DNA of 64,000 nt, from positions 124,001-188,000 of the forward strand of contig NZ_WBVO01000005.1 in NCBI RefSeq assembly GCF_008933115.1. Direction: 5' to 3'. Below are positions 7,121 through 14,785 of this stretch, in pieces (position 1 is the stretch's first letter; every line of letters begins with the position of its first letter). This stretch comes from Phaeocystidibacter luteus. Lineage in GTDB: Bacteria; Bacteroidota; Bacteroidia; Flavobacteriales; Schleiferiaceae. The notes under the pieces were generated by a model, which did no database searches, had not been told where the DNA came from, and saw only the letters and a program-made list of their open reading frames with translations. Made by a program: the position numbers and the translations under genes.

Positions 7121-9127
7121 CTATCGAGGCAAGTTTACACCGTTGTTTTCTTTCGGATAGGAGACTAGGAACCGGTAGGAGACCTCGTGCGATTCATTCG
7201 GAGGCAACTCTTTTTCCCAGGTGATAAATCCGGTATTTCGCTCAACGCGAGCACCCTCAGCGAGCTTCTCACTTACACGTACATCGTCAATGGTACTGAT
7301 TGGAAACTGCTCTTCTATCTCTAAAGAAATAGGCACCTGCTTCGTGTTGCGTACGCTTATTTCATAATGGAAGGTTTCCTCTACTTTTCTAGAAAGGAAA
7401 ACTTTAGCAGTACGCGCGTTTATACGATTTCGTGTGAAAGTCACTCCGGGATCAACCCCTAACGGGATTTCCAAGGTGTCTTCCGTATTGTTTGGATTGA
7501 TGCGGCCGTTGCCGTTATAGTTCCCGTCTACAAAGAAGTTAGCGCTGGCCTCTTGTAGATTCAAAGCCTCCCAATCAGTAATTTTAGCGATGAGATATGC
7601 TCGAGTTGAGAGGGCAGGACGGATACGAACTACGAGCTCTGAGCTAGCGTTGGTTGTTTCAATCCAAACATCTTCAGGTAAACCGGTGCTTGGAATAGAA
7701 AAGGGTTCGTCTACCATGTATAGACTGCCCAACTGCTGGCTGATGCGTTGGAAGTTCCGGGTAGTAACTATTTCTACTTCAGCGAGATTATTACTATTTC
7801 CCCGGTTAAATTCCTCGTACTCCTCACGACTATACACAACGTCCGAGCTGTACGAGTTAGGACTCATTGTGGTGGTCATACCGACCTCTCGACTCGACAT
7901 CATAGCTATTTCATCCCGCTCCACCGCTATCGATCTCGAAGCTGGTACGGGCTTATCAAACTGTACCGTCACCATTTGCCCCGCCGCAGATTTACTCAAA
8001 CGTATTCTTTGGAGGTTGGGCTGACCCATCAGGGCTACACTCGAGTTCAAATCCCTATACCCTTCATAGAAGCAACGAAGCTGATAGGTGCTGAGGTCTA
8101 ACCTAGGAAGTTGAACTTGACCAAGAGTGTCAGAAGTAGCAATGATGCGTTCATTACCTCGAATCAGTTCTACTCGCGCATGGGGCAGAGGGTTGCCTGT
8201 TTCGAGATCTGTAATTAGCGCGTGAAAGGTTTGAGTTCTTGGGACCGCAACGCTTGGTCGAGAAACCGTTCTGTGAGGAACCAGGTAGTCGTTGCGGCTT
8301 AACCTCCATGTCGGGATACTCGGCTCATTCACTCCAAGCGATGGATTACCGGTTGATAGCTCGAGTGAAACATCGTCCCAATCTTCGCCCGTATTCTGGA
8401 CGATTGTTCCCATCAATTCAAAATCAATTGAACTGCTCTGCTCGTCGGTTCGCACGTTGTAATAAGGTGACCATGAGGCGAGCGGGGAATAATATGTAAT
8501 TTCTATAGCACCGTTCTTGGTTTGGGTCGAAGTGAGCGTCACCTCAATAACAGAGGCGGGTTTAGACATTCCTGCTTCGATAGATGCAAGGTCAGATTTG
8601 AGTTTCTGTGCCTCTTCTTGAAGTTCCTCTACTCGCTGAAGAGATTCGCGGATAGCCGTTCTAATTTCACGTCGGCGTCGGCTGAAGTACGCATCTGTAG
8701 AGCGGAGGTCTGCAACGGATGAGCCTTCATTTAGAACGGAGTTCTCACCGATGAATGAGAGGTCTTCTCTGAGAGAAGTTTGAATATCCTTCTCAGCTTC
8801 AATTTTATCCGTTACTTCGCGAATTTGATCGCCAATTGAAGTGAGATCTTCGAAGCCCATCTCGGTAGGAGAGAGGTATCGATACTCCATTTTCAGTAAG
8901 CGCACACCTGTGGGTGTTTTAACCTGAATGGCCTCAGATTGAAGGCCATTTGGAATGTCTGTTAAAAGAATGGTAGACTCACCCTTTTGAAAAGTTGTGG
9001 ATGCGGTCCGATGAATGGAGGCCCCGGCTTTATATACCGTAACTTGGTCAATCTCCGAGGAGACTCTGGCTTGACCGAAGGTCGCAACCGAGAGCCCGAT
9101 GAGGAGGAGCGAATACAAGGTTTTCAT
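7121..9127 (-). CDS. Mucoidy-inhibitor MuiA-like secreted protein (DUF4140/DUF4139), paralogue
   Basis: A 668-residue paralogue of the gene at 5173-7107 with the same parts in order: signal peptide (MKTLYSLLLIGLSVATFGQ), DUF4140 domain, coiled coil (RVEELQEEAQKLKSDLASIE), DUF4139, inserted carboxypeptidase-regulatory domain (ITDLETGNPLPHARVELI, about residues 310-375) and C-terminal DUF4139 (SVRNTKQVPISLEIEEQFPI). Instead of plug-like motifs the linker at about 385-450 is Ser/Met-rich and unrelated to its sister's. The start at 9127 was chosen because it opens directly with the signal peptide; the longer frame to 9196 would run into the divergent Nudix gene. Tandem duplication is the obvious origin. 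The 44-base space to the Nudix start must hold divergent promoters. Confidence 0.85.
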   Translation of the reverse strand: MKTLYSLLLIGLSVATFGQARVSSEIDQVTVYKAGASIHRTASTTFQKGESTILLTDIPNGLQSEAIQVKTPTGVRLLKMEYRYLSPTEMGFEDLTSIGDQIREVTDKIEAEKDIQTSLREDLSFIGENSVLNEGSSVADLRSTDAYFSRRRREIRTAIRESLQRVEELQEEAQKLKSDLASIEAGMSKPASVIEVTLTSTQTKNGAIEITYYSPLASWSPYYNVRTDEQSSSIDFELMGTIVQNTGEDWDDVSLELSTGNPSLGVNEPSIPTWRLSRNDYLVPHRTVSRPSVAVPRTQTFHALITDLETGNPLPHARVELIRGNERIIATSDTLGQVQLPRLDLSTYQLRCFYEGYRDLNSSVALMGQPNLQRIRLSKSAAGQMVTVQFDKPVPASRSIAVERDEIAMMSSREVGMTTTMSPNSYSSDVVYSREEYEEFNRGNSNNLAEVEIVTTRNFQRISQQLGSLYMVDEPFSIPSTGLPEDVWIETTNASSELVVRIRPALSTRAYLIAKITDWEALNLQEASANFFVDGNYNGNGRINPNNTEDTLEIPLGVDPGVTFTRNRINARTAKVFLSRKVEETFHYEISVRNTKQVPISLEIEEQFPISTIDDVRVSEKLAEGARVERNTGFITWEKELPPNESHEVSYRFLVSYPKENNGVNLPR

Positions 9128-9171
9128 ATACAAGGATTTATACTTACGTAACGCAATAAAGATTCCAAACG

Positions 9172-9561
9172 ATGGGAATTGAGGTGGTTTGCGCATTTAT
9201 TTTACAGAAAGATAAAGTTTGGATGGGGAGAAGGCCTCCTCACAAACATATGGGCGGACGACTAGAATTTCCTGGCGGCAAGGTTGATGCTGGGGAAACT
9301 CAAGTTGAGGCATTGAAGAGAGAGCTTTTGGAAGAACTTCGTGTGGAGGCTACTGTCCTCTCCGAAGCGGCACGTATCACGTTTCAATATCCTGAGAAGA
9401 TCATACATCTTACCGCCTATTTCGTTGAAATCAGCGGGGATATTCAGTGTGTTGAACACACAGAAGGCGTGTGGATTGAGTTGGATGGAAGTCCACAGTC
9501 CGACTGGGCTCCTGCCGATGTCGAACTATGGAATCAGTTTCGAGCTACACGTATTCGATGA
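9172..9561 (+). CDS. MutT/Nudix-family nucleoside triphosphate pyrophosphohydrolase
   Basis: A 129-residue Nudix hydrolase, likely an 8-oxo-dGTP diphosphatase-like nucleotide-pool cleaner. The Nudix box is complete: GGKVDAGETQVEALKREL followed by LEELRV (about residues 36-59), with the expected Gly, REXXEE and hydrophobic positions. The opening IEVVCAFILQKDKVWMGRR and EFPGGK are the usual beta-strand lead-in of MutT. Length is normal. Divergent from the MuiA-like genes; its 3' end overlaps the converging TM2 gene by 17 bases. The exact nucleotide substrate cannot be fixed from sequence. Confidence 0.9.
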   Translation: MGIEVVCAFILQKDKVWMGRRPPHKHMGGRLEFPGGKVDAGETQVEALKRELLEELRVEATVLSEAARITFQYPEKIIHLTAYFVEISGDIQCVEHTEGVWIELDGSPQSDWAPADVELWNQFRATRIR

Positions 9562-9886
9562 TTTCGTAAGCAACGGCCTGGTTGTATTCGAGGGCCATTT
9601 CTTTATAATTCACGATATCGATAATTGAGCCGATTAAGCAAAGGCCTGCGGTGAATAGGTAAAGCACGGCCATCAACACTTTATTTAGATACAGGCGTTG
9701 GATTCCCGGAATGACAAAGAGGCCGATTACGGCAAAAATCAGCACGTTTTGCGGGTCTCTACGGCGAGTTCTATAAATTCTGGCAAACTGAGAGAGTTGT
9801 TCTTGGTCGCACGTTTCAAGAAGTCGCTCTAGAAAATAGAGCTCTTCACCGGTGGCCTCCGGTATTTCAAGTAAAATTCGATTCAT
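9545..9886 (-). CDS. TM2 domain-containing membrane protein
   Basis: A 113-residue protein. Residues about 1-45 are soluble and charged (LEIPEATGEELYFLERLLETC). Two transmembrane helices follow at about 48-65 (VLIFAVIGLFVIPGIQRLYL) and 70-92 (VLMAVLYLFTAGLCLIGSI) joined by a short turn, the arrangement of the TM2 domain, ending in IIDIVNYK. Function unknown. It overlaps the DUF2752 gene upstream by 20 bases; a TM2 gene next to a DUF2752 gene is familiar to me from other Bacteroidota, which suggests they act together. Confidence 0.85.
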   Translation of the reverse strand: MNRILLEIPEATGEELYFLERLLETCDQEQLSQFARIYRTRRRDPQNVLIFAVIGLFVIPGIQRLYLNKVLMAVLYLFTAGLCLIGSIIDIVNYKEMALEYNQAVAYEIIEYV

Positions 9887-10160
9887 GAGTATGGAAGGTT
9901 GGATTGTTCCTGTACAAGGTAATTACACGTGAGAGAATAATGAGCAACGCGGGTATTGCAAACGGGTGAGAAGTGAAAGATGAGGTGAACTCGCCATGCA
10001 TGGCATGATGAATTCCACGTCCAATTCCGCACCCGGGGCAATACTGGAAGCCAAGACTATGGAGGAGACAAAGGGAGCCTTCTTCACCCAACGGCATGAA
10101 AAACAGTCCGATGAGTGCTAAGCTCCAGATCCAAAACTCCTTTTTCTTCGGCAATTCCAT
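9867..10160 (-). CDS. DUF2752 membrane protein
   Basis: A 97-residue protein matching DUF2752. It has a hydrophobic N-terminal helix (FWIWSLALIGLFFMP), then the family motif YCPGCGIGRGIHHAMHGEF (two Cys, about residues 40-58), then SHPFAIPALLIILSR as the second helix. The Cys pair suggests metal or disulfide chemistry but the function is not known. The start MELPKKKEF at 10160 is preferred over a GTG-led extension of nine residues (10187). It overlaps the TM2 gene downstream by 20 bases. Confidence 0.82.
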   Translation of the reverse strand: MELPKKKEFWIWSLALIGLFFMPLGEEGSLCLLHSLGFQYCPGCGIGRGIHHAMHGEFTSSFTSHPFAIPALLIILSRVITLYRNNPTFHTHESNFT

Positions 10161-10193
10161 ACCGAAAGATAAGAAATGTGTGTGCACACAGGG

Positions 10194-10799
10194 TTAATTG
10201 TCGAGGTCGGACAAGAATAAATCGGACGAGCCCAGCTTATGGAACCCTGCGAATCGAAGCCCTCTCAGGAGTCTCGATTCAGGAAACGGCTCATCTCTTT
10301 CCCAGGTGTCGGGAAGTAGTGGGTGAGCGAGGCCTTGAGGTTTTGGGGCTCCCTGCGAATAGGCTATCAGCAATCCACAACTCGATCTAAAATGGCGCTT
10401 CACTTGTTCCACAAGTACACGTCCCCATCCGTCCCCTCGATATTGCGGTTGAACGCGAATCTGTCTCAAGAACGCGATGTTCGGCTTAAAATGAAGGATG
10501 GGATAAAGCTCGGTGGATTCATCTGAGTAGTATCCGTCCGGAAGCAGAGTACGGTGGATGAATTGCCAATCTTCATCAACTTCGAAAACAGATTTTCGCT
10601 GCTTTTCGGAGAGGTGAACGAACTCATCAACGTGTGCGACTTCTACGATGGCGCTTCCGATGAGTACAGGGTTTCTGGCTTGAAGGTCGTCGCGCAACAT
10701 TCTGACTCGATGTCGGCGAATGAAATGTGCTCCAGGTCGATTCGGGTCGCAGGCATACAGCGACCGGATATCGAGCACAATGTTGTTAATCTCTTGCAT
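10194..10799 (-). CDS. GNAT-like N-acetyltransferase
   Basis: A 201-residue cytosolic protein. The acetyl-CoA-binding motif A is visible as FLRQIRVQPQYRGDGWGRVL (about residues 110-129), with the V-x-x-x-x-RGxGxG signature (here RGDGWG). The N-terminal 100 residues carry no recognised domain but may form the substrate side of the same fold. The acceptor substrate is unknown. It lies 33 bases upstream of the DUF2752 gene and could share its transcript. Confidence is high for the fold, low for any specific role. Confidence 0.7.
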   Translation of the reverse strand: MQEINNIVLDIRSLYACDPNRPGAHFIRRHRVRMLRDDLQARNPVLIGSAIVEVAHVDEFVHLSEKQRKSVFEVDEDWQFIHRTLLPDGYYSDESTELYPILHFKPNIAFLRQIRVQPQYRGDGWGRVLVEQVKRHFRSSCGLLIAYSQGAPKPQGLAHPLLPDTWERDEPFPESRLLRGLRFAGFHKLGSSDLFLSDLDN

Positions 10800-10866
10800 A
10801 GCGTAATAGGTTTGGTACTAGCTAATTTCGGAAAAAGAAATGAGCTTGACTATTACGCCTGCTTTA

Positions 10867-11568
10867 TTACATGTTCATTCTTAGATGGATACCGGAATTC
10901 AGGAAGGCGACGTACTGCTCACCATTGATTGAATTTCCCGGATCGAAAGCGGCGTAAAGTGTTTCCTTGGCAGAGGAGAAATCCGCAAAGAGACCTACAG
11001 ACCAGTAATTGGATAACTTATAGTCTACATCGAATCCGACGAGGTATGAGAACGACACGTCTGACTGAAAGTACAGTGCATCGGAGAAGATGAGGTCGTT
11101 GTTTGAATCGTACGCCTGAATGTTGATGGGGTTCATATTTGCCACAAGCATTCCGATGCCTGTTTTGAAAGTAGCGGAGAACGATTCGGAAAGCTCGGCT
11201 CGATAGGACGGTCCGATCATCACACGAACGGGGCGAAAGCCACCACCTTGGAGGTATGCCGTAGCATTTCCTTGCAGCGCTTCGTTGAATCCATTGTTTA
11301 ACGCATCAATATCGATGGGGTTGTTTTGGTAAGAATAGTAAATACCAATTCTGATTTCATCGATAAGCGCAGGCACTTGCATTTGAGCTTCAAACTGAAA
11401 TCCGAAGCCGGGTTGAGCGAAGCCACCTTCACGAATATCGCTTCGACCAAATTCACCCATTGGAGTGGAATAGATTCCACCGAAAGAGAGTGTTGACTGG
11501 GCAAAAGAGGTGGAGCTGAAGAAAATGAGACCACACAAAATGGAGAGGAAATGGATTGGCTTTTTCAT
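10867..11568 (-). CDS. Outer-membrane beta-barrel-like protein
   Basis: A 233-residue exported protein with a signal peptide (MKKPIHFLSILCGLIFFSSTSFAQ). The mature part alternates polar and aromatic/hydrophobic residues in strands with frequent Gly, for example FGFQFEAQMQ and IRIGIYYSYQ, and ends in IHLRMNM, all usual for small OmpA/OmpX-like barrels of the Bacteroidota. No peptidoglycan-binding or catalytic domain is seen. Family not identified more closely. An intergenic element (copy B) lies about 110 bases upstream of the start. Confidence 0.65.
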   Translation of the reverse strand: MKKPIHFLSILCGLIFFSSTSFAQSTLSFGGIYSTPMGEFGRSDIREGGFAQPGFGFQFEAQMQVPALIDEIRIGIYYSYQNNPIDIDALNNGFNEALQGNATAYLQGGGFRPVRVMIGPSYRAELSESFSATFKTGIGMLVANMNPINIQAYDSNNDLIFSDALYFQSDVSFSYLVGFDVDYKLSNYWSVGLFADFSSAKETLYAAFDPGNSINGEQYVAFLNSGIHLRMNM

Positions 11569-11675
11569 GAGTTGAAGATAGGGAAAAGCTCAATTGGTTC
11601 GCAAGCGAGAGGGTCGCCAGGCTTCGCGCAGGTAAAAGGCTTTGCGTCGGTTGGCGGAAGAGGGGAAGGGGGGAA

Positions 11676-11879
11676 GGGGGCCAACAGCCCCGCCCCGACT
11701 TCAAGTTACGAAGCAGAGGATGGCTAGTCGTGTGGTAAACGCTTAAAAAAGGGAAATTATTCACAGGACTCAGATGTCCACCAATTGTCCGTTTGATGTC
11801 TACGATTTGTCGCCCTGAAAAGTGGATGGTTCTTGTGGGAAAGTCGGAACTTCACAACAAGGGGTGGGGTAGGGCCCCC
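11676..11879 (-). repeat. Intergenic palindromic element, copy B
   Basis: Copy in reverse orientation. Read on the minus strand it begins GGGGGCCCTACCCCACCCCT and GAAGTTCCGAC like copy A, contains GACAATTGGTGGACA, a degenerate core TTAAGCGTTTAC (11735-11746), and ends CGTAACTTGAA followed by GTCGGGGCGGGGCTG. It lies upstream of the beta-barrel gene. The stretch 11880-12020 holds nothing else recognised. Confidence 0.72.
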
Positions 11880-12020
11880 ACGTGAATCCACCTTTCCTTT
11901 TGTCAAGCTGATCCATGGTTAGGGGGCTTATCCTTCAAAGCGCCCCACTGTTCCGCTACGCTCCACAGCACGGACTTTTTTACTTGCCCCCATCACTCAA
12001 ATATGAATTGGCTCAGCGGG

Positions 12021-12065
12021 CAAATAAAAAAGCCCTACTTCGCACTATGTGCTCAGCGGGGCTTT
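12021..12065 (-). terminator. Terminator downstream of tRNA-Cys
   Basis: On the minus strand AAAGCCC (12059-12065) pairs with GGGCTTT (12029-12035) and is followed by TTTTTTATTT. An inner GCAC/GTGC pair extends the stem. It begins 6 bases after the tRNA 3' end. Confidence 0.75.
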
Positions 12066-12070
12066 CTTTG

Positions 12071-12141
12071 AGGTCCCGAGCGGATTCGAACCGCTGTAGA
12101 TGGTTTTGCAGACCACTGCCTAGCCACTCGGCCACGGGACC
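12071..12141 (-). tRNA. tRNA-Cys (anticodon GCA)
   Basis: On the minus strand the acceptor arm GGTCCCG (12141-12135) pairs with CGGGACC (12078-12072). The D-arm is GGCCGAGTGGCTAGGC, the anticodon arm GTGGT-CTGCAAA-ACCAT gives anticodon GCA, and the T-arm contains GCGGTTCGAATCCGC. The 3' CCA is not encoded. About 71 bases, a compact but complete cloverleaf. Confidence 0.95.
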
Positions 12142-12184
12142 AATTTGATGGAGGGCAAAAATAGATAAAACTTTTACTTCTGCC

Positions 12185-12547
12185 CTATGAATTGCGCTTT
12201 CGATGCATTGTAACGCTTACACGCTCCACATCACCATTTATCGGAGGTGCTAACTTGCTCACACTCACCTGAACTTCTTCAACTCGAGATTCCTCAGAAA
12301 GGATACGCTGACAAATTCTTTCGGTAACCACCTCAAGTAGCTTGGCGCGAATCGCCATCTCCTCCTTTACAATGCGGTTGAGCATCACATAATCTACTGT
12401 ATCGCTCAATCTGTCTGTCTGAGCAGGCGCAGATAAATCCGCCCAAATGCTGAGGTTCACCTCGTAATCTGTGCCGATACGAGACTCCTCATCCATGCAA
12501 CCATGGTAGGCGTAAAGCTTAATGCCGTTGACATCTATTCTATCCAT
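12185..12547 (-). CDS. folB: Dihydroneopterin aldolase
   Basis: A 120-residue FolB, which cleaves 7,8-dihydroneopterin to 6-hydroxymethyl-dihydropterin and glycolaldehyde in folate synthesis. The family start VNGIKLYAYHGCMDEE is present, with the conserved Tyr and Glu, followed by GTDYEVNLSIW, DTVDYVMLNRIV, LLEVVTERIC and the catalytic Lys region VSKLAPP near residue 98. Length is normal and the protein is complete. It ends the pair with gltX, starting 3 bases after the gltX stop, so the two are almost certainly co-transcribed. Confidence 0.95.
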   Translation of the reverse strand: MDRIDVNGIKLYAYHGCMDEESRIGTDYEVNLSIWADLSAPAQTDRLSDTVDYVMLNRIVKEEMAIRAKLLEVVTERICQRILSEESRVEEVQVSVSKLAPPINGDVERVSVTMHRKRNS

Positions 12548-12550
12548 CGC

Positions 12551-14077
12551 TTATGCGAGATCTTCGATGGTTTTGTTCATTCGGCGAAGCGTTTCGTCTT
12601 TCCCGAGCAATTCCATCATTTCAAATGCAGAAGGACCAGTCATTGTACCCACAACAGCAATACGCAAAACAGGTCCGGCCTGGCCAAAGCCCAAGCCTTT
12701 TTCAGCCAAATAGGCTTTGAAATTGTTTTCGAGGGCTTCTGCGGTGAATTCCTCTTCCTCGAAACGAGCAGCCAAGTCGCGAACAATTGCTGCAGACTCT
12801 TCACCTTTCCACTTTTTGCTTACCGACTTTTCGTCGTAACCGCGAGGTTCATGGAACAAGAAATGACCTTCTTCGTAAATGTCCTCTACAAATACCGCAC
12901 GCTCTTTCACGAGGTCGATAATGCGGATGAAGGTGTCGTGGGCCGGAACGGCAACTCCCTTTTCTTCAAGTATGGGCTGCAGCAACGTTGCCAGCTCTTC
13001 GTTGGAGAGCTTGCGCAAGTATTGCTGGTTGTACCACTTCGCTTTTTCGAAGTCGAACTTGGCTCCACTCTTGCTCACTTTGGGGATGCTGAACTCTTTT
13101 ACGAGCTCATCCAAGACAAACATTTCACGGTTATCGCCAGGACTCCAGCCCAAGAACGCCAACATGTTGATAAAGGCTTCTGGGAAGAAGCCTTGCTCTC
13201 GATAGCCAGAGGCAGTATCACCCGTTTCTTTGTTTTCCCAACGAAGAGGGAATACCGGGAACCCTAAGCGATCGCCATCACGCTTACTCAACTTGCCATT
13301 GCCGTCAGGGCGAAGTAAAAGTGGAAGGTGAGCGAATTGTGGAGCTTCCCAACCGAAATACTGGTACATGATAATGTGCAGTGGAGCCGAAGGCAACCAC
13401 TCTTCTCCACGAATGACGTGAGAGATTTCCATGGTGTGGTCATCCACAATGTTCGCGAGGTGGTAGGTGGGCATGCCGTCGGCCTTCAACAAGATTTTAT
13501 CATCCATGTTGGCCGTGTTCACACTTACCCAACCGCGAATCATATCTTCAAACTTCACCTCTTCGTTGCGAGGGAGTTTGATACGGATGGTATAAGGTTC
13601 GCCAGATTCAAGGCGCTTTTGAACCTCCTCCGCCGGTAGCGTGAGGGAGTTCTTCATACTGTTTCGCGTGATGTAGTTATACTGGAAGTTTGCATTGCCC
13701 GCTTCCTTCGCTCTTTCACGAACAGCTTCAAGCTCCTCAGAGGTGTCAAACGCGTAATATGCGAGATCCTTCTCGATAAGCTCCTCAGCATACTTGCGAT
13801 ACATAGGCTTGCGCTCGCTCTGACGATAGGGTTCGTGTGGACCGCCCACAGAAACACCTTCGTCCGGCGAAATTCCACACCACTTAAGTGCCTCCACAAT
13901 GTAGTCCTCGGCACCCGCAACGAAACGCGTCTGATCCGTGTCCTCCAAACGAAGGATGAACTTACCGCCTAACTGTTTCGCAAAGAGGTAATTATATAAT
14001 GCAGTTCGAACTCCACCCATGTGCAACGGACCGGTTGGACTAGGGGCAAAACGTACACGAACATTAGAGTCGCTCAT
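12551..14077 (-). CDS. gltX: Glutamyl-tRNA synthetase
   Basis: A 508-residue class I aminoacyl-tRNA synthetase that charges tRNA with glutamate. The first ATP motif is RFAPSPTGPLHMGG (HIGH-type, residues 7-20) and the second is KLSKRDG (KMSKS-type, near 252), with the C-terminal anticodon-binding part complete. The start at 14077 was chosen because it opens with SDSNVRVRFAPSPTG; the open frame continues 39 codons upstream, but only through a 15-base tandem repeat giving low-complexity residues. A TAACTTTG promoter element lies 21 bases before this start. folB follows 3 bases later. It charges Glu and, if Asn/Gln amidotransferase is used, possibly also Gln tRNA. Confidence 0.97.
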   Translation of the reverse strand: MSDSNVRVRFAPSPTGPLHMGGVRTALYNYLFAKQLGGKFILRLEDTDQTRFVAGAEDYIVEALKWCGISPDEGVSVGGPHEPYRQSERKPMYRKYAEELIEKDLAYYAFDTSEELEAVRERAKEAGNANFQYNYITRNSMKNSLTLPAEEVQKRLESGEPYTIRIKLPRNEEVKFEDMIRGWVSVNTANMDDKILLKADGMPTYHLANIVDDHTMEISHVIRGEEWLPSAPLHIIMYQYFGWEAPQFAHLPLLLRPDGNGKLSKRDGDRLGFPVFPLRWENKETGDTASGYREQGFFPEAFINMLAFLGWSPGDNREMFVLDELVKEFSIPKVSKSGAKFDFEKAKWYNQQYLRKLSNEELATLLQPILEEKGVAVPAHDTFIRIIDLVKERAVFVEDIYEEGHFLFHEPRGYDEKSVSKKWKGEESAAIVRDLAARFEEEEFTAEALENNFKAYLAEKGLGFGQAGPVLRIAVVGTMTGPSAFEMMELLGKDETLRRMNKTIEDLA

Positions 14078-14098
14078 GGCATAATTCTTTTGAGGCGG

Positions 14099-14106
14099 CA
14101 AAGTTA
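14099..14106 (-). promoter_or_regulatory. -7 promoter element (TAACTTTG) for gltX
   Basis: TAACTTTG on the minus strand, a full TANNTTTG match, 21 bases upstream of the chosen gltX start. It supports that start over the in-frame upstream extension. Confidence 0.6.
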
Positions 14107-14139
14107 TGGATTCTGGTGGTCTTTTGTGTAGGGAGGGGG

Positions 14140-14199
14140 GAAACCTCACACGGGGAAATCTCACACAGAGAAATCTCACGCAGAAAAGTCTCACACAGA
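14140..14199 (+). repeat. 15-bp tandem repeat array (4 units)
   Basis: Four consecutive units of 15 bases: GAAACCTCACACGGG, GAAATCTCACACAGA, GAAATCTCACGCAGA, AAAGTCTCACACAGA. The last unit runs directly into the left inverted-repeat arm of the GxxExxY unit, with which it shares CTCACACAGAGAAA. Located between gltX and that unit. Confidence 0.85.
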
Positions 14200-14771
14200 G
14201 AAACAGAGGACACAGAGAGATTAGTGGTGTGTATAGTTTGAGAGAATACTTGAGTTAAGTGCCATAGCCGGAAGTTTTTTGAAGAATGATGGTTGAGATT
14301 CGGTCATGTGTGTTTCAATCAAGCTAACCTTGCACAAAACACACCAATGGAAATAAATCAAATATCCTGTGAGGTATTGGACGCAGCTATCGAAGTTCAC
14401 AACTATTTGGGTCCTGGACTGATAGAATCTGTTTACGAACAGGTTCTATTTGTAGAATTAAAATCAAGGGGGTTGTCCATAAAGCGACAAGTAGAAGTGC
14501 CGATTTTCTACAAGGGAATTCCAGTTGATAAGCGCCTATACATTGACCTCTTTGTAGAAGACAAAGTAGTAGTAGAGTTGAAATCAGTTCAAGAACTAAA
14601 ACCGGTTCATTCAATGCAGGTGCTCACCTATATGAAGCTCACATCTTCCAAACTTGGCTTACTTATAAACTTCAATGAGGATAGGGTGTCTAAAGGATTC
14701 AAAAGAATAATCCTGTAAATCGCACATCCCTAGAAACTCAGCTCTCTGTGTCCTCTGTTTCTCTGTGTGAG
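14190..14771 (+). mobile_element. GxxExxY unit bounded by perfect 30-bp inverted repeats
   Basis: A 582-base block with a 30-base arm at 14190-14219 (CTCACACAGAGAAACAGAGG followed by ACACAGAGAG) and its exact reverse complement at 14742-14771. The only gene inside is the 123-residue GxxExxY protein. No transposase is present, so if mobile it would need one supplied elsewhere. Positions 14220-14346 show no other feature. The call as mobile is inferred from the inverted repeats and from the patchy spread of GxxExxY genes. Confidence 0.6.
14347..14718 (+). CDS. GxxExxY family protein (PD-(D/E)XK nuclease-like)
   Basis: A 123-residue protein with the naming motif GLIESVYEQ (residues 24-32, G-x-x-E-x-x-Y). 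The later segment LYIDLFVEDKVVVELKSVQ (about 65-83) has the D...E-x-K spacing of PD-(D/E)XK nucleases, and MQVLTYMKLT and GLLINF complete the fold. The biological role of this family is unsettled. The ATG at 14347 was chosen over an upstream start at 14293 because the family begins at MEINQISCEVLDAAIEV. It is enclosed by perfect 30-base inverted repeats and is on the opposite strand from both neighbours. Confidence 0.88.
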   Translation: MEINQISCEVLDAAIEVHNYLGPGLIESVYEQVLFVELKSRGLSIKRQVEVPIFYKGIPVDKRLYIDLFVEDKVVVELKSVQELKPVHSMQVLTYMKLTSSKLGLLINFNEDRVSKGFKRIIL

Positions 14772-14785
14772 GCAGCAATCACGCA

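Noticed and set aside
11915-12148. Plus-strand frame over the tRNA
   Set aside because: It lies across tRNA-Cys and its terminator on the opposite strand; no domain seen.
12503-13267. Long plus-strand frame of 254 codons opposite gltX
   Set aside because: It is the antisense shadow of the well-supported gltX and folB genes and has no family features.
14078-14194. N-terminal extension of gltX
   Set aside because: The extra 39 codons translate the 15-bp tandem repeat, and the promoter element lies inside it; family members start at the 14077 Met.
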